A DNA stretch of 31,189 bases from the NCBI GenBank assembly GCA_959596515.1, contig CAUFXR010000023.1, positions 1 through 31,189 of the forward strand, given 5' to 3'. Below are positions 29,140 to 31,189 of this stretch, in pieces (the first letter of the stretch is position 1; every line of letters begins with the position of its first letter). The DNA is from an uncultured Oscillospiraceae bacterium (GTDB lineage: Bacteria > Bacillota > Clostridia > Oscillospirales > Acutalibacteraceae). The position numbers and the translations under genes are program-made. A model generated the notes under the pieces. That model did not search any database. It saw nothing but the letters and a program-made list of their open reading frames with translations, and had not been told where the DNA came from.

Positions 29140-31189
29140 ATGGGACTGACAAAGCAATCTACCGGCAGCGCAGTATCCGGCGATATACTTACCATTATAA
29201 AGGCTTCCAGCCAGGAAAAGATAATCGCGTTAGCCGGTAATCCCAATGTTGGGAAAAGCACCGTGTTCAATGCCTTAACTGGTTTAAATCAGCATACAGG
29301 GAATTGGCCCGGTAAGACAGTTTCCAACGCCCAAGGACGTTATTCCCACAAGGGGCGCGATTTTATTTTAGTGGATATTCCAGGTACTTATTCTCTTATG
29401 GCCTCTTCCGTGGAAGAAGAGGTCGCCCGGGATTTCGTCTGTTTCGGTCAACCGGATGCCGTGGTGGTTGTAACGGATGCTACCTGTCTGGAACGCAATC
29501 TCAATTTAGTGCTTCAGATTTTAGAAATCACCGATAAAGTGATCGTCTGTGTCAATTTGCTAGACGAGGCAAAAAAGAAAAAAATTGAAATCGACTTAGA
29601 TGAATTAAGCCTAAATTTAGGGGTTCCGGTGGTCGGCGCCACAGCCCGCAGCGGTAAGGGACTTCAGGAATTGATGGATGCGGTTTCTGCCGTATCCTTT
29701 GGGGAACGCAGAACCTTTCAGGTCAAGCTGCCTTACGATGAGCCCATTGAGCAGGCTTTGGAAAATCTGATACCCATCGTGAACCGTTACACTCTGGGAA
29801 AAATCAATTCCCGCTGGGCAGCGCTTAAGCTGCTGGATGCCGACCAAGATCCCAAACTGATTCAATCCCTTTCCCAGTTTTTAGGCTGTGATCTGGAAAA
29901 CCGTGAAGATCTTTGCCACGCGCTGAAGTCCGCGCGGGAACGGCTTTCCGCAGCGGGATACACGCCGGAAACCCTTCGCGACAGAATCGTATCCCGCGTA
30001 GTCAAGCGCAGCGAGATCATCTACCACCAGTGCGTCTGCCTGGAAAATCCTTGCTATAACGGCAGAGACCGGAAAATCGATAAGTTCCTCACTTCCAAAG
30101 CCACTGGGATTCCTGTGATGCTTTTATTGCTGGCCTTAATCTTTTGGATCACTTTAAGCGGCGCCAATATTCCCTCCGATCTGATTGCCGGCTTTTTATT
30201 CGGAATTCAGGATAAACTTACCGAGTGGCTGACCTCCATCAGTGCCCCGGCCTGGGTCAATGGATTGTTCGTGGAGGGAGTCTATCGGACGCTAGCGTGG
30301 GTCATCTCTGTTATGCTGCCGCCAATGGCCATCTTTTTTCCGTTATTTACCCTGTTGGAAGACTCAGGCTATCTTCCTCGAATTGCCTTCAACATGGATA
30401 AACACTTCAAGAAGGCGGGCGCTCACGGTAAGCAATCTTTGACCATGTGTATGGGCTTTGGCTGCAACGCCTGCGGAGTCATCGGTTGTCGGATCATCGA
30501 TTCCCCGCGCGAAAGGCTCATCGCCATTCTGACAAACAACTTCGTCCCCTGTAACGGCAGATTTCCAACGCTGATCGCCGTGATTACCATGTTCTTCGCC
30601 GGAGCTGTCGCACTCCCTCTTCAATCCGTGTTTTCTACCTTAATGCTCATCGGCGTAATCCTTCTTGGGATCGTGATGACCCTGCTGGTATCCAGGTTTC
30701 TTTCCGCTACCGTTCTTAAGGGAGAACCCTCTTCCTTCGCTTTGGAACTACCTCCCTACCGTACGCCTCAGGTCGGCAAGGTCATCATCCGTTCTGTTTT
30801 GGACCGCACTCTGTTTGTCCTCGGCCGTGCCGCCGCGGTGGCCGCGCCAGCGGGACTGCTGATCTGGTGTATGGCGAATATCTATGTAGGAGACGCCAGC
30901 ATCCTCACTCACTGCTCCCAATTTCTCGATCCCTTCGGGAAGCTTCTGGGGATGGATGGGGTGATTTTGTTAGCCTTTCTCTTGGGATTTCCCGCTAATG
31001 AAATCGTAGTGCCGATCATCATCATGAGCTATCTCTGCACTGGAAGCATGATGGAATTTGAAAGCCTTACCCAGCTTCACACCTTACTGACGGATCATGG
31101 CTGGACCTGGGTCACCGCTTTGTGTGTCATGATATTTTCCCTGATGCACTTTCCCTGCGGCACAACCTGCTTTACCATTAAAAAGGAAA
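29140..31189 (+). CDS. feoB: Ferrous iron transporter FeoB, 3' end cut by window edge
   Basis: The GTPase-gated Fe(II) permease of the cytoplasmic membrane. The start ATG at 29140 has AAGGAGG 9 nt upstream, and 683 codons are open to the window end. The N-terminal G domain shows GNPNVGKSTVFNAL (about 33-46), NWPGKTVSNAQG, DIPGTYSLMASS and NLLDE. The membrane part has two Gate regions: the first with LPPMAIFFPLFTLLEDSGYL, CMGFGCNACGVIGCRIIDSP and NNFVPCNGRFPTLIAVI, the second with FLLGFPANEIVVPIIIMSY. The final HFPCGTTCFTIKKE matches the usual region about 30 residues from the C-terminus, so only a short end is missing. Confidence 0.97.
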   Translation, partial: MGLTKQSTGSAVSGDILTIIKASSQEKIIALAGNPNVGKSTVFNALTGLNQHTGNWPGKTVSNAQGRYSHKGRDFILVDIPGTYSLMASSVEEEVARDFVCFGQPDAVVVVTDATCLERNLNLVLQILEITDKVIVCVNLLDEAKKKKIEIDLDELSLNLGVPVVGATARSGKGLQELMDAVSAVSFGERRTFQVKLPYDEPIEQALENLIPIVNRYTLGKINSRWAALKLLDADQDPKLIQSLSQFLGCDLENREDLCHALKSARERLSAAGYTPETLRDRIVSRVVKRSEIIYHQCVCLENPCYNGRDRKIDKFLTSKATGIPVMLLLLALIFWITLSGANIPSDLIAGFLFGIQDKLTEWLTSISAPAWVNGLFVEGVYRTLAWVISVMLPPMAIFFPLFTLLEDSGYLPRIAFNMDKHFKKAGAHGKQSLTMCMGFGCNACGVIGCRIIDSPRERLIAILTNNFVPCNGRFPTLIAVITMFFAGAVALPLQSVFSTLMLIGVILLGIVMTLLVSRFLSATVLKGEPSSFALELPPYRTPQVGKVIIRSVLDRTLFVLGRAAAVAAPAGLLIWCMANIYVGDASILTHCSQFLDPFGKLLGMDGVILLAFLLGFPANEIVVPIIIMSYLCTGSMMEFESLTQLHTLLTDHGWTWVTALCVMIFSLMHFPCGTTCFTIKKE

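Overview
The window is a chromosomal segment from a spore-forming member of the Firmicutes, most likely class Clostridia (an Oscillospirales/Ruminococcaceae-like bacterium is my inference from gene order and protein style). The support is the gene set: a dcw cell-wall cluster led by mraZ, an ylxM-ffh-rpsP-khpA-rimM-trmD block, a yqfC-yqfD-phoH-ybeY-dgkA-era-yqzL-recO block in nearly the Bacillus subtilis order, and the sporulation genes yqfC, yqfD and ylbJ. No rRNA, tRNA, CRISPR array, IS element, phage gene or recognisable defence system was seen.

Layout. (1) 1-6.9 kb, minus strand: a dcw operon mraZ-rsmH-ftsL-PBP(PASTA)-mraY-ftsW. It starts at a strong sigma-A promoter with 10-bp-phased MraZ boxes and runs off the left edge inside ftsW. 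murE, murF and murD are absent from their usual places. (2) 6.9-7.4 kb: two hairpin terminators flank an untranslated stretch holding a 79-bp tandem repeat with a structurally conserved hairpin. (3) 7.4-11.0 kb, minus: rsmD-coaD-coiled-coil protein, with its own promoter and terminator, and uvrC. (4) 11.0-12.6 kb: a long non-coding stretch with degenerate 27-bp and 15-bp tandem repeats, then ptsH (HPr) with its own promoter and terminator, then an AT-rich gap. (5) 12.6-16.4 kb, minus: ylxM-ffh-rpsP-khpA-rimM-trmD (SRP, ribosomal protein S16, 30S maturation, tRNA m1G37), with a strong promoter and a perfect 16-bp hairpin inside the operon. (6) 16.4-26.3 kb, minus: yqfC-yqfD-(promoter)-phoH-ybeY-dgkA-era-yqzL-recO, then a probably frameshifted small gene, an SdpI-like membrane protein, mutS2 and a YpmS-like membrane-anchored protein. 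(7) 26.5-28.7 kb, plus: ylbJ, a small four-cysteine protein and a lipoprotein, closed by a perfect 18-bp hairpin terminator. (8) 28.9 kb to the end, plus: feoA-feoB ferrous iron uptake, with feoB cut by the window edge.

Functionally this is core genome: peptidoglycan and septum synthesis, ribosome and SRP maturation, DNA repair (UvrC, RecO, MutS2), CoA synthesis, sporulation and iron uptake. No clear new multi-gene system was found. The parts that established families do not explain are the repeat-bearing intergenic regions at 7.1 and 11.6 kb, the apparent frameshifted gene at 20.2-20.5 kb, a tiny yqzL gene overlapping recO, and several inverted repeats placed at promoters or between operon genes.
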